Of a stretch of 64,000 nt of DNA, positions 25,437 to 36,309 are shown in pieces. Every line of letters starts with the position of its first letter. Within the stretch, counting starts at the first letter, position 1. The notes beneath the pieces were generated by a model. That model saw only the letters and a list, made by a program, of their open reading frames with translations. It was not told where the DNA came from and did not search any database. Source of the stretch: Trichlorobacter ammonificans (GTDB lineage: Bacteria; Desulfobacterota; Desulfuromonadia; Geobacterales; Pseudopelobacteraceae); assembly GCF_933509905.1 (NCBI RefSeq), contig NZ_OW150024.1:1414001-1478000 (forward strand), written 5' to 3'. The position numbers and the translations under genes were made by a program.

Positions 25437-27701
25437 TTATTCCGGCTGACGGTAGGCATTCCAATCAATGTTGTCCAGAGCGTCCGTCAACTGCAGCCGC
25501 GCCTGACGCACCCGAGCGAGAAAACGGCCGTAGTCAGCGGAAATGCCGCCGACGGTTGCATTCTCCAGCTCTCCCAGTACCTGTCGGAGCGCGCGGGCGC
25601 CGATGTTTGACGCCATTCCCTTCAGCTTATGCGCCGACTGGTGCAGCGTCTCCCGGGGGCCGGACGTTTCCAGCTCCCGCTCCAGTTCGGCGAGCAGGGG
25701 CAGGGCATGCTCCCTGAACAGGACAATCATTTCGCGGTACAGTTCCTTGTCGTATTCCAGTTCGTGGTAATCGAGTGCCGGTTCGTTCAAGGTGTCGGCA
25801 GCGGGAGAGTGCTGTGCACCGCCGTCGGGTCGTGCGCTGTCCTCGAGAAGCTGCTGGAAGAGCTGGCCGGCCTTTTCCGCAGTTACCGGCTTGGCCAGGT
25901 AGCCGTTCATGCCGGCCCGCGAGCAGCGCTCCTGTACCGCCTTCAGCGTGTAGGAAGTCAGAGCCAGTACCGGCGTGAGCTGCCCCATGCGCTGTTCCCG
26001 CTCCCTGATCAGCCGTACCGCTTCAAATCCGTCCATCACCGGCATCAGGATGTCCAGCAGTACCAGGTCGAAAGAGTTGTTTTCAAATTCTTCCACTGCT
26101 TCGCGGCCGTTACCGACGATGACCACGGTATGGCCGAGCTTGGTCAGCACCGACTCAAGACTGCGTTGTTCCAGGGGGTTGTCTTCGGCCACCAGAATGC
26201 GCAGGCTCCCCGGCCTTTCCGGCGATACGGTGAGCCTGTCCCAGGTCAGGAAGGTTTCCTCCTGACGTATCATTGATACGGGGGGTGACGACAGGGAGGA
26301 AGAGGCAGCGGAAACGGCTGCGGTAGCGCTTCGGTTCAACCAGAGATCGAAACTGGCACTTTTCCCTTCCCGGGCCACATTGCGCAGAATCAGGGTACTG
26401 CCCAGGCGAGCGGTCAGGATGGTGGCCAAGCCGATCCCCCGGACCTGTTTCAGGGCAGTGTTGCCGGAGCGACTGAACTCGTCGGCGATGTACTCTTCTC
26501 CCCGGCGATAACTGCTGCGGGTCAGACGGCGTTCCACGGCGACAACCTGAAACCTGACCGCCACGGCCCCGTCATGGCGGCCCTGCAGCGAGACACAGAA
26601 GGTAACAGCGCCATTGCCGCTTTCCCGCCCTCCCCATTCCAGCAGGGCGCGCAGGGCTTCCTTCAGAACCAGGGGGTGACCGCTGACGCTATCGGGGACC
26701 TGTTCGGCGACCTTCAGGGTAATGGTCACCGGGGTACTGCACTCCTGGCAGGCGCCCTGGCGGCACTCCGCCACGAGCTGCCCCAGTTCGAACGGTTCCG
26801 GGAGCGGCAGGGGGCCGTCGGTAATCAGTTCCGTCAGTTGTCCCAGTTCACGGGGAGCGAGATGACGGGAAAAGAGCAGATCAAAGGCTGCCGCTGCCAG
26901 AGCAGGCCGGGATGCGGCGCCGGCGGGCAGTGCCTGGTTCAGGTCCTGCAGCGTCAGCAGACCGGTGGCCTGCGTCTCCCGCAGGCTGTCGCCAGGAGAG
27001 AGGACCGACAGGTGAAGCGCCAGGAGCCGCTGGCCGACGAAGACGGTGTCCCGCCAGCTGCGACCCTCGTTGAGGGCTGCACGTACCTGCATGAACGGTT
27101 CATCGCTGGTGGGGCCGAACAGGGTGGCCATCAGTTCCTCGACAGTCTGGGGAGAAGGTCGACCGGAGAGCTTGAACAGGTCATCAGCCGTCCTGCTGAT
27201 CCGGGTGAGTCGCTCGCCGCTACCGATCAGGACAACGCCCCACGGGAGGGAATCGAATACCTGCATCAGGCGCGAGGCATCCAGCAGCTGACGGGAGGTG
27301 TCGGCGCAGTGCCGCACCCGCTCGCGCACCCGTGCCAGGGTTTCCCTGAGAGCGGGAAGATCGATGGGCAGGGGAAAATAGTCGCAGGCCCCCAGTATTA
27401 GCGCCCGCTTCCAGTGCTCGCGGTCGTCGGCCCCACCGACGATGACGCCGTGTACCCGGCATCCCCAGCTGCTCCGCAGCCGTTCCAGCAGAGCAAAGGC
27501 ATCCAGCTGTTCCGAGTGCAGCAGGAAGACGACATCCGGCATCGTATCGGCAAAGCGGCTTTCAGTCTCTTCCGGGCTGTCGACAACGGCAAACTGGAGC
27601 GGTTCGGTCAGCAACAGGTCGAGGACGGCTCCCCGCTGGGGGGTCTCGCCGGCGACCAGGAGCGCGGAAAGGGGCTGAAGCGAATCAGTGATGGTGAACA
27701 T
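25437..27701 (-). CDS. Multidomain receiver-Hpt signalling protein without HisKA
   Basis: The 754-residue protein shows, in order, a pseudo-receiver lacking the phospho-acceptor Asp (about 10-130), a PAS-like segment (about 145-260), and a GHKL-like region without a recognisable N-box (about 300-455). A genuine receiver follows (VAEDN; phosphorylation site LLDILMP, about 500-620), then a C-terminal Hpt domain with the acceptor His in HQSAHKLKGMAS (about residue 690). It can take part in a phosphorelay but probably cannot autophosphorylate. It follows the MCP-like gene by 18 bases. Confidence 0.8.
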   Translation of the reverse strand: MFTITDSLQPLSALLVAGETPQRGAVLDLLLTEPLQFAVVDSPEETESRFADTMPDVVFLLHSEQLDAFALLERLRSSWGCRVHGVIVGGADDREHWKRALILGACDYFPLPIDLPALRETLARVRERVRHCADTSRQLLDASRLMQVFDSLPWGVVLIGSGERLTRISRTADDLFKLSGRPSPQTVEELMATLFGPTSDEPFMQVRAALNEGRSWRDTVFVGQRLLALHLSVLSPGDSLRETQATGLLTLQDLNQALPAGAASRPALAAAAFDLLFSRHLAPRELGQLTELITDGPLPLPEPFELGQLVAECRQGACQECSTPVTITLKVAEQVPDSVSGHPLVLKEALRALLEWGGRESGNGAVTFCVSLQGRHDGAVAVRFQVVAVERRLTRSSYRRGEEYIADEFSRSGNTALKQVRGIGLATILTARLGSTLILRNVAREGKSASFDLWLNRSATAAVSAASSSLSSPPVSMIRQEETFLTWDRLTVSPERPGSLRILVAEDNPLEQRSLESVLTKLGHTVVIVGNGREAVEEFENNSFDLVLLDILMPVMDGFEAVRLIREREQRMGQLTPVLALTSYTLKAVQERCSRAGMNGYLAKPVTAEKAGQLFQQLLEDSARPDGGAQHSPAADTLNEPALDYHELEYDKELYREMIVLFREHALPLLAELERELETSGPRETLHQSAHKLKGMASNIGARALRQVLGELENATVGGISADYGRFLARVRQARLQLTDALDNIDWNAYRQPE

Positions 27702-27719
27702 GGCGATCCCCCTTCTGTG

Positions 27720-28991
27720 TCAGAACAGCTCTATGGCGGGAAGACGGCTCGACTGACTCTGCCCCCCGCCCACCGCCCGTGCATGTACTTCGCGCTGCTC
27801 ATCCATGACGTACCTGGAGAAGATCGATTCAATGGCAAACATGCCGCTTTTTACCCGCTCGATGGAGGCATCCCCCTGGCTGAGCTCGTCGGTGAGCGTG
27901 GCCATGTGTCGGGCGAAATCCTCCAGCATGCCGATGACCAGTTCAAGCTTCTGGCGGGTGATGTCCTGGAACTGGATGTTGCTCAGTGCCTCGATCACGG
28001 CCTGCTCGATGCGGCGGCTGGTCAGGTCCAGTTCATTGATAGTGGAGCAGACCGTGGTTTCGATGGAACGGGCACTTTCTTCCAGTTGCAGCAACTGGTG
28101 GTGGATCTGCCGGAACTGCTCCTGCTCGGCACGTTGCTGGGCATCAGCCTGTTTGTTGGAGAACTCCCGGTCGATCAGTGCCGCCATCTCCTTCATTCCC
28201 TGACCGATCTGGTTGGCGGTCTTGTCGACGGTGGAGGAAAGACGCTGAACCTCATCGGCAACCACGGCGAATCCCCTGCCGGCTTCTCCGGCCCGGGCCG
28301 CCTCGATGGCGGCGTTCAGGGCCAGCAGGTTGGTCTGGTCGCTGATATCCCGGATGTGGGAAACCAAGCCGGTCAGTTTCTCAACACTGCCCACGATGGA
28401 CTGGACCCGCTCCCGTTCCAGGCGGGCTGCCGCTTCACGGTCCGCTTGATGCTGCTCGATGGCCCGCAGCATCTGGCTGTTGTTGGCAAGCACCTCGTTC
28501 GAGCGGGCCATGGACTGCGATATGTCAGTACCAAAGGCGCTCATGCCCCGGATCAGGTCGCCGGTGGTCCGGTCGAGGAGCTGCAGGGTGGTCACGATCT
28601 GTTCTGCGGCGTCGTTGGTCTGGCTGATCACGTTTTCAAGGTGCGACCGGTTCAGGGTGGCGGTCTTCTGCAAAGCGCCGTGCAGTTCCCGCATCATCTC
28701 CACGATGTCGTCGCGTTTCACAACCTGGCACCCGATGGCGGTGTCGCAACGTTGGCTGATGCTGTTGGCGATAAAGCGGCCGGGCAGCGAGGCGGCCAGC
28801 CAGCAGACCGCACAGAGCAGGGCGGCTGCGACCGCGAACAGCAGGACGGGGCCGACCGACACAGGGGAGGGCAGCAGTGCCCAGGCCAGGAGGGCTCCGG
28901 CGCTTCCGCCTCCCAGCGCTGCCAACGGGGCCAGGAGGGGAATCATGCGGGAGCGCGCAATCAGCACGGAGTAGGTATCCAGTAACGACAT
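27720..28991 (-). CDS. MCP-like protein with CheZ-like DxxxQ motif
   Basis: The 423-residue protein has two N-terminal TM helices (about 14-32, 38-62) with almost no periplasmic part, then a cytoplasmic coiled coil with the MCP signalling tip [20 protein letters not shown]. After the tip it contains [12 protein letters not shown], where Asp343 and Gln347 form the DxxxQ pattern of CheZ phosphatases. It ends in PAIELF. The ATG at 28991 has an aagga ribosome site; one five codons earlier is possible. It could both sense within the membrane and dephosphorylate a receiver; this is inference. Confidence 0.82.
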   Translation of the reverse strand: MSLLDTYSVLIARSRMIPLLAPLAALGGGSAGALLAWALLPSPVSVGPVLLFAVAAALLCAVCWLAASLPGRFIANSISQRCDTAIGCQVVKRDDIVEMMRELHGALQKTATLNRSHLENVISQTNDAAEQIVTTLQLLDRTTGDLIRGMSAFGTDISQSMARSNEVLANNSQMLRAIEQHQADREAAARLERERVQSIVGSVEKLTGLVSHIRDISDQTNLLALNAAIEAARAGEAGRGFAVVADEVQRLSSTVDKTANQIGQGMKEMAALIDREFSNKQADAQQRAEQEQFRQIHHQLLQLEESARSIETTVCSTINELDLTSRRIEQAVIEALSNIQFQDITRQKLELVIGMLEDFARHMATLTDELSQGDASIERVKSGMFAIESIFSRYVMDEQREVHARAVGGGQSQSSRLPAIELF

Positions 28992-29008
28992 GGGGGTGTC
29001 CTTCATGA

Positions 29009-29371
29009 TTACGGTATCAATTTCTTGAGTACTTCGAGCAGTTCTTCAGGTTTTACCGGTTTTACCAGCCAGCCGGTGGCACCGGCGGCGCGGGCGTCGG
29101 TTCGCTTCTGCTGCTGTGATTCGGTGGTCATTACCAGTACCGGCATGAAGCGGCAGGTGGGCAGCTTTTTCACCTCTTTGATCAGGGTAATGCCGTCCAT
29201 GCCGGGCATGTTCAGATCAGTGATCATCAGATTCGGTTTCAGGGTGGCCAGGAGCTTCAGGGCAGCATCGCCGCCGGTTGCAGTCTGGACGGCATAGCCT
29301 GCCTTCTCCAGGATCGCCTTCATGCTCATCAACAGGGTTGTGGAATCGTCCACCAGCAAAACGGTTTTCAT
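29009..29371 (-). CDS. Single-domain response regulator (CheY-like)
   Basis: The 120-residue receiver has all key residues: acidic pair D8-D9, phospho-acceptor D52 in ITDLNMPG, Thr in VMTTES, and Lys in [10 protein letters not shown]. The GATGW-x-x-KP variant is shared with two other CheY-like proteins of this island (at 40348 and 52805), marking them as one subfamily. Likely a CheA substrate. Confidence 0.92.
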   Translation of the reverse strand: MKTVLLVDDSTTLLMSMKAILEKAGYAVQTATGGDAALKLLATLKPNLMITDLNMPGMDGITLIKEVKKLPTCRFMPVLVMTTESQQQKRTDARAAGATGWLVKPVKPEELLEVLKKLIP

Positions 29372-29421
29372 CGTACGGCCGTCTCCTCTCGGGAATATCT
29401 ACGTGTAGTGTCTGCCTCGCC

Positions 29422-29739
29422 TCAGTTGAACAGTCCCCAGTCGTTGTCGGGCGGTCTGTCTTCCTCCATGGCCGTTGTCTCATCACATGCCACCGGGCCG
29501 GCCGTCACTCCCAGGCAGCGGAGCCAAAAATTGTCGGCAGGGGGGGCCAGTACCGGTACCTTGCGCAGCTTGAGCAGTTGCAGGGGGGCCGTGTGCAGGT
29601 GCTCGCAGCCGGAGAGATCGACGCCGATGCCGGCATGGTGCGTGAGCGCTTCCAGCAGACCGTCGGTCTCCTCGATGCTGACCACTCCCTCCAGGATCAG
29701 CCGGGGGGGCGTGCTGTCGGTGTCAAGTCTCAGGGGCAT
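29422..29739 (-). CDS. STAS-like protein with acidic LF tail
   Basis: The 105-residue protein matches the STAS fold pattern (LILEGVVSIEETDGLLEAL then VDLSGCEHLHTAPLQLL). The serine usual in anti-sigma antagonists is replaced by histidine-threonine (LHTAPLQ). The tail PPDNDWGLFN is acidic and ends almost like those of the two MCP-like proteins. It overlaps cheA by 17 bases, so its product is probably made in proportion to CheA. Function in the array is not established. Confidence 0.7.
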   Translation of the reverse strand: MPLRLDTDSTPPRLILEGVVSIEETDGLLEALTHHAGIGVDLSGCEHLHTAPLQLLKLRKVPVLAPPADNFWLRCLGVTAGPVACDETTAMEEDRPPDNDWGLFN

Positions 29740-31804
29740 AGGCAATCACCTGGGGCAGGTTCAGCAGCAGCATGATCGAGCCATCGCCCAGAATCGTGCT
29801 GCCGGAGTAGAAGGTTGAGCGGGCCAGCATACCGGTAAGCGGTTTCATGACGGCATCAATGATGTCGCAGAACTCGTCCACCGCCAGTGCCACCATCTCG
29901 CCGCGTACCCTGAGTACCACAGCGGAAAAACCGGGTTTGAGCCAGTCCTGCGTGTCGTCCATGGCCAGTTGTCGCCCCAGGTGGTAGAGGGGCAGCAGTT
30001 CGCCGCGCACCTTGAGTCCCGGCGCGGTACCCATGGTCTGCACCTGGGTGAGGGGAAGATCCCCCAGGGTCTCGATCAGGTCATTGGCCGGGATGCCGAA
30101 GGTACAGCCGGCCTGTTTGACGGTCAGCAGCCGGGTGATGGCCATGGAAAGGGGCAGGGTGAGCCGCACGGTTGAGCCCTGTCCCAGAACGCTTTTGACG
30201 GAAACCTGCCCATTAAAGGAGGTGACCATGGTCTGGACAGCGTCCATACCGACTCCCCGGCCGGAAAGATCCGATATCTGGTCGGCAGTGGAGAAGTTGG
30301 GGGCAAAGATCAGCTGGATCACCTCATGGTCGGACATGGCCGCCAGCGATTCGGCGCCGGCGACCCCCTTTTCAAGGGCTTTTGCCCGAATCCGGGCCGG
30401 ATCGATCCCCCGGCCGTTATCGACGATCTCCACGACAATGGCGCCGGCGTCCTGGAAGGCGCGCAGCGTGATGGTTCCCTCCGCCGGTTTGCCGGCGGCA
30501 AGTCGCTCGTCGGGCAGTTCGATACCGTGATCAAGCGAGTTGCGGACCATGTGGACAAGGGGTTCGGACAGTGCCTCGATCACATCCTTGTCGGCCCGGG
30601 TCTCCTCACCCTCCATAACCAGGGTGATTTTCTTGCCCAGTTTGTTGGAGATGTCCCGCACCAGACGGGGAAAACGCTCGAATGCCTTGGAAACGGGCAT
30701 CATGCGCATCTCCATGGCCACATCCTGCAGCGAGGCCACAATCAGGCTGATGTTGTTGGAGCGGTTGTCCAGCTCCGTCGCCAGCTCCGGAACCCGGTAC
30801 ACCGTGGCGGCGCGCTGGCAGAGATAGGGGAGGGAGTTGCGGGCTACCAGCAGCTCTCCCACCAGGTCCATGAACTGGTTGACCAGCCGCTGGTCGACCC
30901 TGATGGAGGCGGTTGCCGTCCCCCGTTTCTGATCCGTTGCACCGCTGTCCCGCCGTTCGTCAGGATGAGGAGCGATTTCCTGCGGCAGTGACGGCAGTGC
31001 CGCCTCCGGAGGGGGGGGGACGGTCAGGAACTCCCTGGTGATCGTTGCCAGGGCAACCTGATCCTCCACGTACTGGAAGATGCTCCTGATCCGCTCCACC
31101 GATTCGCAGACAACCAGCCTGAAGGAAACCTGGCAGGTGAAGGGGTCGAACTCCTCCACCGGTGGAGGAGGATCGGGAAACAGCATTTCAAGTACCAGCG
31201 GCACCGGCAGCTGGCGCAGCAGGTTGACCGGGTCGTCCCCCAGAAAAAAACAGTTGGGATCAGGGCGGTACCAGAGCGCAACGGGGGGCGTGGCATGGTT
31301 CAGCAGTCCGTCAGGCCATTCCTGGTCAAGTCCGCGCAGCCAGGCAGCCAGCTCCTCGACCGCCGCACGGTCGCTTTCCGTCACGGCAGCCGTCGTCTCC
31401 GGCTCCTCATCCGCCCGGACCTCCATCAGGGCCAGCAGGCGCGTGCGCAGCTCCTGGCCGGTATTGGCGGCGCCCGGCGGCAGCCCCCCGGAGTCCTCAA
31501 TGGAGCCGAGCCAGGAGGAGACCAGATCCAGGACCGCCAACAACAGGTCCACGGATTCGGTATCCAGGCGACGCTGCCCGTTGCGCACCTGATCCATCAG
31601 GTCTTCGGCAATGTGGGTCAGGCGGGTGATCGGCTGAAACTCGGGAAAAATGCCGGATGTTCCCTTGATGGTGTGGAAATTCCGAAAAATGCCGTTGATC
31701 AGGGTTTCGTCGTGGTGGGCCTGCTCCAGTGCCAGCAAGTTGCGGGCGGCCTCATCCAGGTAGTCCCGCGCCTCGGCGACGAACTGCTCGATCAGGGCGC
31801 TCAT
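29723..31804 (-). CDS. cheA: Chemotaxis histidine kinase CheA (copy 1)
   Basis: The 693-residue protein has a P1 Hpt domain with phospho-acceptor His44 in FHTIKGTSG, a long linker/P2-like region (about 110-290), P3 dimerisation ([15 protein letters not shown]), P4 ATPase ([30 protein letters not shown]), and a CheW-like P5 to the end. All ATP-site boxes are intact. It autophosphorylates and hands phosphate to CheY/CheB-type receivers. The neighbouring block has cheR, cheB and cheD but its CheW must come from the genes at 43819 or 62928. Confidence 0.95.
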   Translation of the reverse strand: MSALIEQFVAEARDYLDEAARNLLALEQAHHDETLINGIFRNFHTIKGTSGIFPEFQPITRLTHIAEDLMDQVRNGQRRLDTESVDLLLAVLDLVSSWLGSIEDSGGLPPGAANTGQELRTRLLALMEVRADEEPETTAAVTESDRAAVEELAAWLRGLDQEWPDGLLNHATPPVALWYRPDPNCFFLGDDPVNLLRQLPVPLVLEMLFPDPPPPVEEFDPFTCQVSFRLVVCESVERIRSIFQYVEDQVALATITREFLTVPPPPEAALPSLPQEIAPHPDERRDSGATDQKRGTATASIRVDQRLVNQFMDLVGELLVARNSLPYLCQRAATVYRVPELATELDNRSNNISLIVASLQDVAMEMRMMPVSKAFERFPRLVRDISNKLGKKITLVMEGEETRADKDVIEALSEPLVHMVRNSLDHGIELPDERLAAGKPAEGTITLRAFQDAGAIVVEIVDNGRGIDPARIRAKALEKGVAGAESLAAMSDHEVIQLIFAPNFSTADQISDLSGRGVGMDAVQTMVTSFNGQVSVKSVLGQGSTVRLTLPLSMAITRLLTVKQAGCTFGIPANDLIETLGDLPLTQVQTMGTAPGLKVRGELLPLYHLGRQLAMDDTQDWLKPGFSAVVLRVRGEMVALAVDEFCDIIDAVMKPLTGMLARSTFYSGSTILGDGSIMLLLNLPQVIAYAPET

Positions 31805-32922
31805 TGGGGCAGCTCTCCGGAAAGGCGGCAGAAGTCTATGGAGCAGTTTTCCGCTTCCCGGTCCTGACGGATGCAGCTGCTGCTGTAAATCTTCTCGAAG
31901 AGCGGGGTGATTTCCCGGAACGCCTCCAATACGGCTGGGTCAAAATGGGAGGGCATGGTTCTGCCGTCTCCCTGGGTGATGATGTCAACGGTCCGTTGAT
32001 GCGTGAACGGTTCCTTGTAGGGACGACGCATGCGCAGGGCGTCATAGACGTCCACCAGCGATACGATCCTGCCTTCGATCGGAATATCCTCGCCGGCAAG
32101 CCCGCGGGGATAGCCGCTGCCGTCCCACCGTTCGTGGTGACAGTGGGCGATAATCTCGGCGGTCTTCAGGATCGGCGAACTGGAGCCGGACAAAATGCGG
32201 GCGCCGATAGCCGGATGCTGTTTCATCACATCGAACTCTTCCGGGGTGAGCGGCCCCTGCTTGCCCAGAATGGCGTCGGGAATGCCGATCTTGCCCACGT
32301 CGTGCATTGGAGCGGCGTAGAAGATCATTTCGCACTGCTTGACGGGGAGCCCCAGTATCTCGGCGATATGGCGCGCGTAGCAGGCGATGCGGGAGATGTG
32401 GATGGAGGTGTCTTCATCCTTGTACTCGGCCGCCATCACCAGGCGGTGTACCGTGTCGATATAGGATTCGCGCACTTCGAGGGTTTTGCGGTTCACCTCC
32501 TCCTGCAGACGCTGGTTGAAGGTGGTGATCAGGTCCTGATGTTCTTTGACCTTCAGCAGGTTGCGCACTCTGAGCAGCAGTTCGGGACGGTCCAGCGGCT
32601 TGGAGAGAAAGTCATTGGCACCCTGTTCCAGGGCCTTCAGCTTCATGGCCCGGTCGGTCATGGCGGTGGCGATGACGATCGGCGTGGTGGCCGTACGGGG
32701 CTTTCTGCGCAGTTGCTCCAGTACTTCAATACCGTTCATTCCCGGCATCATCAGGTCCAGGATGATCAGGTCGGTGTCGGTGTGGTCGAGGACAGCAAGC
32801 GCCTTCGGACCATCCTCGGCGGATAGTACCGTATAGCCGACTCCCTCCAGGATGGCCCGGTAGAGCTGGATGTTCAGGCGTTCGTCGTCAACGCAGAGTA
32901 TGCGGGCGGGACGTGAATTCAT
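31801..32922 (-). CDS. Response regulator with HD-GYP phosphodiesterase domain
   Basis: The 373-residue protein has an N-terminal receiver (VDDE; D in [12 protein letters not shown]) linked by a helix to an HD-GYP domain. The catalytic motifs are complete ([24 protein letters not shown]), so it should hydrolyse c-di-GMP when phosphorylated. It is sandwiched, with 4-base overlaps, between a hybrid kinase (upstream) and cheA (downstream). Confidence 0.93.
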   Translation of the reverse strand: MNSRPARILCVDDERLNIQLYRAILEGVGYTVLSAEDGPKALAVLDHTDTDLIILDLMMPGMNGIEVLEQLRRKPRTATTPIVIATAMTDRAMKLKALEQGANDFLSKPLDRPELLLRVRNLLKVKEHQDLITTFNQRLQEEVNRKTLEVRESYIDTVHRLVMAAEYKDEDTSIHISRIACYARHIAEILGLPVKQCEMIFYAAPMHDVGKIGIPDAILGKQGPLTPEEFDVMKQHPAIGARILSGSSSPILKTAEIIAHCHHERWDGSGYPRGLAGEDIPIEGRIVSLVDVYDALRMRRPYKEPFTHQRTVDIITQGDGRTMPSHFDPAVLEAFREITPLFEKIYSSSCIRQDREAENCSIDFCRLSGELPQ

Positions 32923-34877
32923 AACCTGTCTTGTATACCAAACTTACAGTAATTCTCAAGCAGCTCGAACAATTTTTGCGGGTGCAGCGGTTTGGGCAGA
33001 AAGCCGTTCATCCCTGCTTCCCGGCATCGCTGCCGCTCCTCCTCGGTGTCGGTGCCGGTGAGGGCGGTGATGAACACCCGGCGTTCTCCTGCTTCAACTT
33101 CCCGGATGCGACGGGTAGCCTCCAGGCCGTCCATGTCCGGCATCTGGCAGTCCATAAAAATGAGGTCATAGGGGGACAGCTTGAAAAGTTCCAGCGCCTC
33201 CCGTCCGCTGGCGGTGACGTTGCTCGTGACGCCCAGGCGATCCAGCAGCATGCTGACCACCCGCTGGTTCAGCACGTTGTCGTCGGCAATCAGGGCGCGG
33301 AGCCCGGCAAAGGGACGCGCCCTGTCGTTCTCGTTGTTGGCCCCTGCTGCGGTATCCCCGGCATAGCATTCCAGCAGTACCCCCGTGAGCCGGGATTCGC
33401 TGACCGGACGACTCACCATGGCGGAAAAGCCGCTGGCCTTCAGTTTGTCGGCCGTAACTGACAGGCCGGGCGGGACGGTTACTATCCGTACCGTTTCGGG
33501 AAAGCGTTCAGCCAGGGCCGGACCGGCGGTAAAAGCATCGATGGTATGGTCATGGGAGATGAGCAACAGGCCGGTGAGCGGGGAGGGAAGGGATGACTCC
33601 TGCTCCGCGCACTGCGGCGTCGCTGTGGTGACAACCGGTTCGAATCCCAGATGGGAGAGCAGCGCGGCGCAACTCAGCCGGGCCTCCTCCAGGGAGGCGA
33701 TCACCAGCGCCGGATGTCCCTGACCGACCGGTTTCCCCTCCGGCGCGGTGCCGAGCGCATGGAGCGGCAGCGGCAGACTGAACCAGAAGGTTGATCCCAC
33801 CCCCTCGCGGCTCTCGAACCCGATGTCGCCCTCCATCAGCAGCACCAGCCGCCGTGAGATGGCCAGCCCCAGACCGGTGCCCGGCGGTCGGTCCGGCCCG
33901 CTGGTAGCCTGGTAGAATTGCTCGAACAGCCGCCCCTGCAGATGCTCCGGTATGCCGCAGCCGGTATCCCTGACAGCGATGGTGTAGGCGATCCGATTGT
34001 CCGGCAGCGGCGTTCCGGAAAGAGCGATCTGGACAAAACCCTGGCGGGTGAATTTCAGTGCGTTGCCGGCCAGGTTCAGCAGTACCTGGCGGATCTTTCC
34101 GAAATCCCCCACCACCTGCCGTGGCAGATCGGGCGGAAAGGAGACCACCAGCTCCACCCCTTTGGTGGCAGCCTGGTGGGCCAGCAGATCGGTTACCTCG
34201 TCAATGGCCTTGCGCAGGGAAAAAGGAACCGGCTCAAGGGTCATGGTGCCTGATTCGATTTTCGAGAAATCAAGAATATCATTGATGATATCCAGCAACA
34301 GGGTGCCGGAGGCGGTGATGGTCTGCACATACTCGCGCTGCGTGCGGGTGAGTGGCGCATCCATCAGCAGACTGGCCATGCCCAGAATACCGTTCATAGG
34401 GGTGCGGATTTCGTGACTCACCGCGGAGAGGAAGTCGCTTTTGGCGCGGTTTGCCTCCTCCGCCTGTTCCCGTGCCCGCTGCAGCTCGCGGCCGGTACGG
34501 TGCAGGGCCACCAGGTTCTTGATCCGTGCCGCCAGCTCGATCCGGTCGAACGGCTTGGAGAGGAAACTGGTGCAGCCCAGTTCCAGCCCTTTCAGGCGGG
34601 ACGCCTTGTCGTTGAGTGCCGTGGCGATGACGATGGGAAGCAGGTCATGACGCTGGTCGGCCCGTATCTGCTGTAACACCTCAAAACCGTCGATTTTCGG
34701 CATCATCAGGTCGAGGATCAGCAGGTCAGGATCAAAGGACTCCACCGTTTCGAGCGCGCGCTCGCCACCGGAGAGCAGCAGCAGTTCGTACTGCTGCTCG
34801 AACATCGCCTGGTAGAGCCGAAGGTTGACTTCCTCATCATCAATACAGAGTATGCGCGGTCGCTCGTTCTGCTCCAT
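32919..34877 (-). CDS. Hybrid histidine kinase REC-HisKA-HATPase-pseudoREC-REC
   Basis: The 652-residue soluble protein has an N-terminal receiver ([10 protein letters not shown]), HisKA with the acceptor His in [15 protein letters not shown], a HATPase domain ([27 protein letters not shown]), and a pseudo-receiver without Asp (about 385-500). A C-terminal receiver follows with [11 protein letters not shown]. It has no TM, so input probably comes through phosphorylation of its N-terminal receiver, for example by CheA. Overlaps the HD-GYP gene by 4 bases. Confidence 0.92.
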   Translation of the reverse strand: MEQNERPRILCIDDEEVNLRLYQAMFEQQYELLLLSGGERALETVESFDPDLLILDLMMPKIDGFEVLQQIRADQRHDLLPIVIATALNDKASRLKGLELGCTSFLSKPFDRIELAARIKNLVALHRTGRELQRAREQAEEANRAKSDFLSAVSHEIRTPMNGILGMASLLMDAPLTRTQREYVQTITASGTLLLDIINDILDFSKIESGTMTLEPVPFSLRKAIDEVTDLLAHQAATKGVELVVSFPPDLPRQVVGDFGKIRQVLLNLAGNALKFTRQGFVQIALSGTPLPDNRIAYTIAVRDTGCGIPEHLQGRLFEQFYQATSGPDRPPGTGLGLAISRRLVLLMEGDIGFESREGVGSTFWFSLPLPLHALGTAPEGKPVGQGHPALVIASLEEARLSCAALLSHLGFEPVVTTATPQCAEQESSLPSPLTGLLLISHDHTIDAFTAGPALAERFPETVRIVTVPPGLSVTADKLKASGFSAMVSRPVSESRLTGVLLECYAGDTAAGANNENDRARPFAGLRALIADDNVLNQRVVSMLLDRLGVTSNVTASGREALELFKLSPYDLIFMDCQMPDMDGLEATRRIREVEAGERRVFITALTGTDTEEERQRCREAGMNGFLPKPLHPQKLFELLENYCKFGIQDRL

Positions 34878-34880
34878 CGC

Positions 34881-35363
34881 TCACTCCTTGTGCTTGCCGC
34901 GCCCCATCAGCACCACGCCGGTCAGGGTATTCATAATGATCTTGCGTCCCACCATTCCCTCCAGGTCCGAGGCTACCACCTTGATTCTCCAGTCATCCAG
35001 GGTGCCGAGCGCGAGCTCGACGTTCCGTCTGCCAATGGGGCAGGCAGCCTGGCTCATGCCCAGAATGTTGGCGCCACCGAACACCTTGGCCACCAGCCGC
35101 TCCTTCTTGCAACCAACGGCCAGCACCTGCTCCAGCAGTTTTTCCATGGCAATGGTACCGTACTTCGGCGTGGCCAGGCCTTCGCCGTTCCAGAGCGGCA
35201 ACATGAAGTGGTTCATGCCCCCCCCTCCCTTGATCGTATCCCAGAGACAGACTGCCACGCAGGAGCCCAGCACGGTGGTGATGACACATTCTCCGGCATC
35301 CACATGCAGGGTGCCGGGAAACAGAAAATGCTTACGCGTAGTGTCCGACGTTTCGTGTATCAC
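34881..35363 (-). CDS. cheD: Chemoreceptor glutamine deamidase CheD
   Basis: Deamidates receptor glutamines to glutamates. The 160-residue protein carries the catalytic Cys in TTVLGSCVAVCLWD (about residues 29-42) and the catalytic His in GGMNHFMLPL. It lies 2 bases after a sensor kinase gene, within the cheB/cheR cluster, so it probably works on the receptors encoded nearby. Confidence 0.94.
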   Translation of the reverse strand: MIHETSDTTRKHFLFPGTLHVDAGECVITTVLGSCVAVCLWDTIKGGGGMNHFMLPLWNGEGLATPKYGTIAMEKLLEQVLAVGCKKERLVAKVFGGANILGMSQAACPIGRRNVELALGTLDDWRIKVVASDLEGMVGRKIIMNTLTGVVLMGRGKHKE

Positions 35364-35365
35364 GA

Positions 35366-36259
35366 CTATTTTTCGTCCAGTTCGTCAAAAAGGAACAGGT
35401 TGCCCCCCTCGGCGAAGGTGACGGCGCTTTCGTCAAAGGCGGCTGGGAAAAGCGTGACGCTGAACACCGACCCGACATCGGGGCTGCTCTGTACCTCGAT
35501 GGTGCCCTGCAACAGGTCCAGGAGCGCCTTGACGATGGAAAGTCCCAGCCCGTGACCTCGGTGGGCGCGGGTTGAGCCGGTATCGAGCTGGGTGAAGCGG
35601 TCGAATATCCGCTCCAGGTTCTCTGCGGCGATACCGATACCCTGGTCCTTCACCTGGATATGCAGTTCGTCATCCATGAGTCCGGCCAGTACCTCGACCT
35701 CGCTGCCAGTGCTGCTGAACTCGACGGCATTGGCCACGAGGTTCGACAGCACCACCTGCAGCTTTTCCGCATCGGTGGGAAAGCGGAGCCGGCCGGCGTC
35801 ATCGGTGCCGATCAGGGTGTAGGCGAGGCGGATACCCTTGGCGTCGGCCACGGCCTTGAAATTGTCCAGCGTGCTGACAATGACCGAGACCACGTCGACC
35901 TGCTCGATTTCGGGCTGGGCGTCGCCGGCCTCAAGCTCCGCGGCGATGAAGATGTTGCGCAACTGGTAGTCCAGGCTGAACGCTTCGGCATGGATCAGGC
36001 CGGCGATCTCTTCCGCCTGGGGATCATTGACCAGCGAGGCCAGGTGACCGGCAAGGCCGATGATGGCGTTCAGGGGGTTGTTGATCTCGTTGCGTATGTT
36101 GGACAGAAAGTTGCTTTTGAGCGATTCCGACTGCTCCAGTCGTCGGTTCATCTCAACCAGCTTGTGGTTCAACACCGAAATATCCTGCAGGGAGCGGCGA
36201 CTCTGGTTCAGGCGCGTCCTCAGTTCTTCCAGCAACTGTTCATCGGAAATGGTGTCCAT
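35366..36259 (-). CDS. Histidine kinase-like protein with His-to-Asn H-box
   Basis: The 297-residue soluble protein has an N-terminal coiled coil, a HisKA-like helix pair and a complete HATPase domain (NLVANAVEFS, KDQGIGI, HRGHGLGLSIV). The H-box reads NIRNEINNPLNAI: asparagine stands where kinases have the phospho-acceptor histidine (SHELRTPLNAI). It may be a pseudokinase, a trans-acting kinase, or a phosphatase. The ATG at 36259 has an aagga ribosome site; the open frame to 36337 overlaps the upstream kinase and was not used. Confidence 0.82.
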   Translation of the reverse strand: MDTISDEQLLEELRTRLNQSRRSLQDISVLNHKLVEMNRRLEQSESLKSNFLSNIRNEINNPLNAIIGLAGHLASLVNDPQAEEIAGLIHAEAFSLDYQLRNIFIAAELEAGDAQPEIEQVDVVSVIVSTLDNFKAVADAKGIRLAYTLIGTDDAGRLRFPTDAEKLQVVLSNLVANAVEFSSTGSEVEVLAGLMDDELHIQVKDQGIGIAAENLERIFDRFTQLDTGSTRAHRGHGLGLSIVKALLDLLQGTIEVQSSPDVGSVFSVTLFPAAFDESAVTFAEGGNLFLFDELDEK

Positions 36260-36309
36260 CGCGTGTCCTTTCCGCCCCGCGCCCGCTCCGGCCCGGGACC
36301 CTTCCGCAT

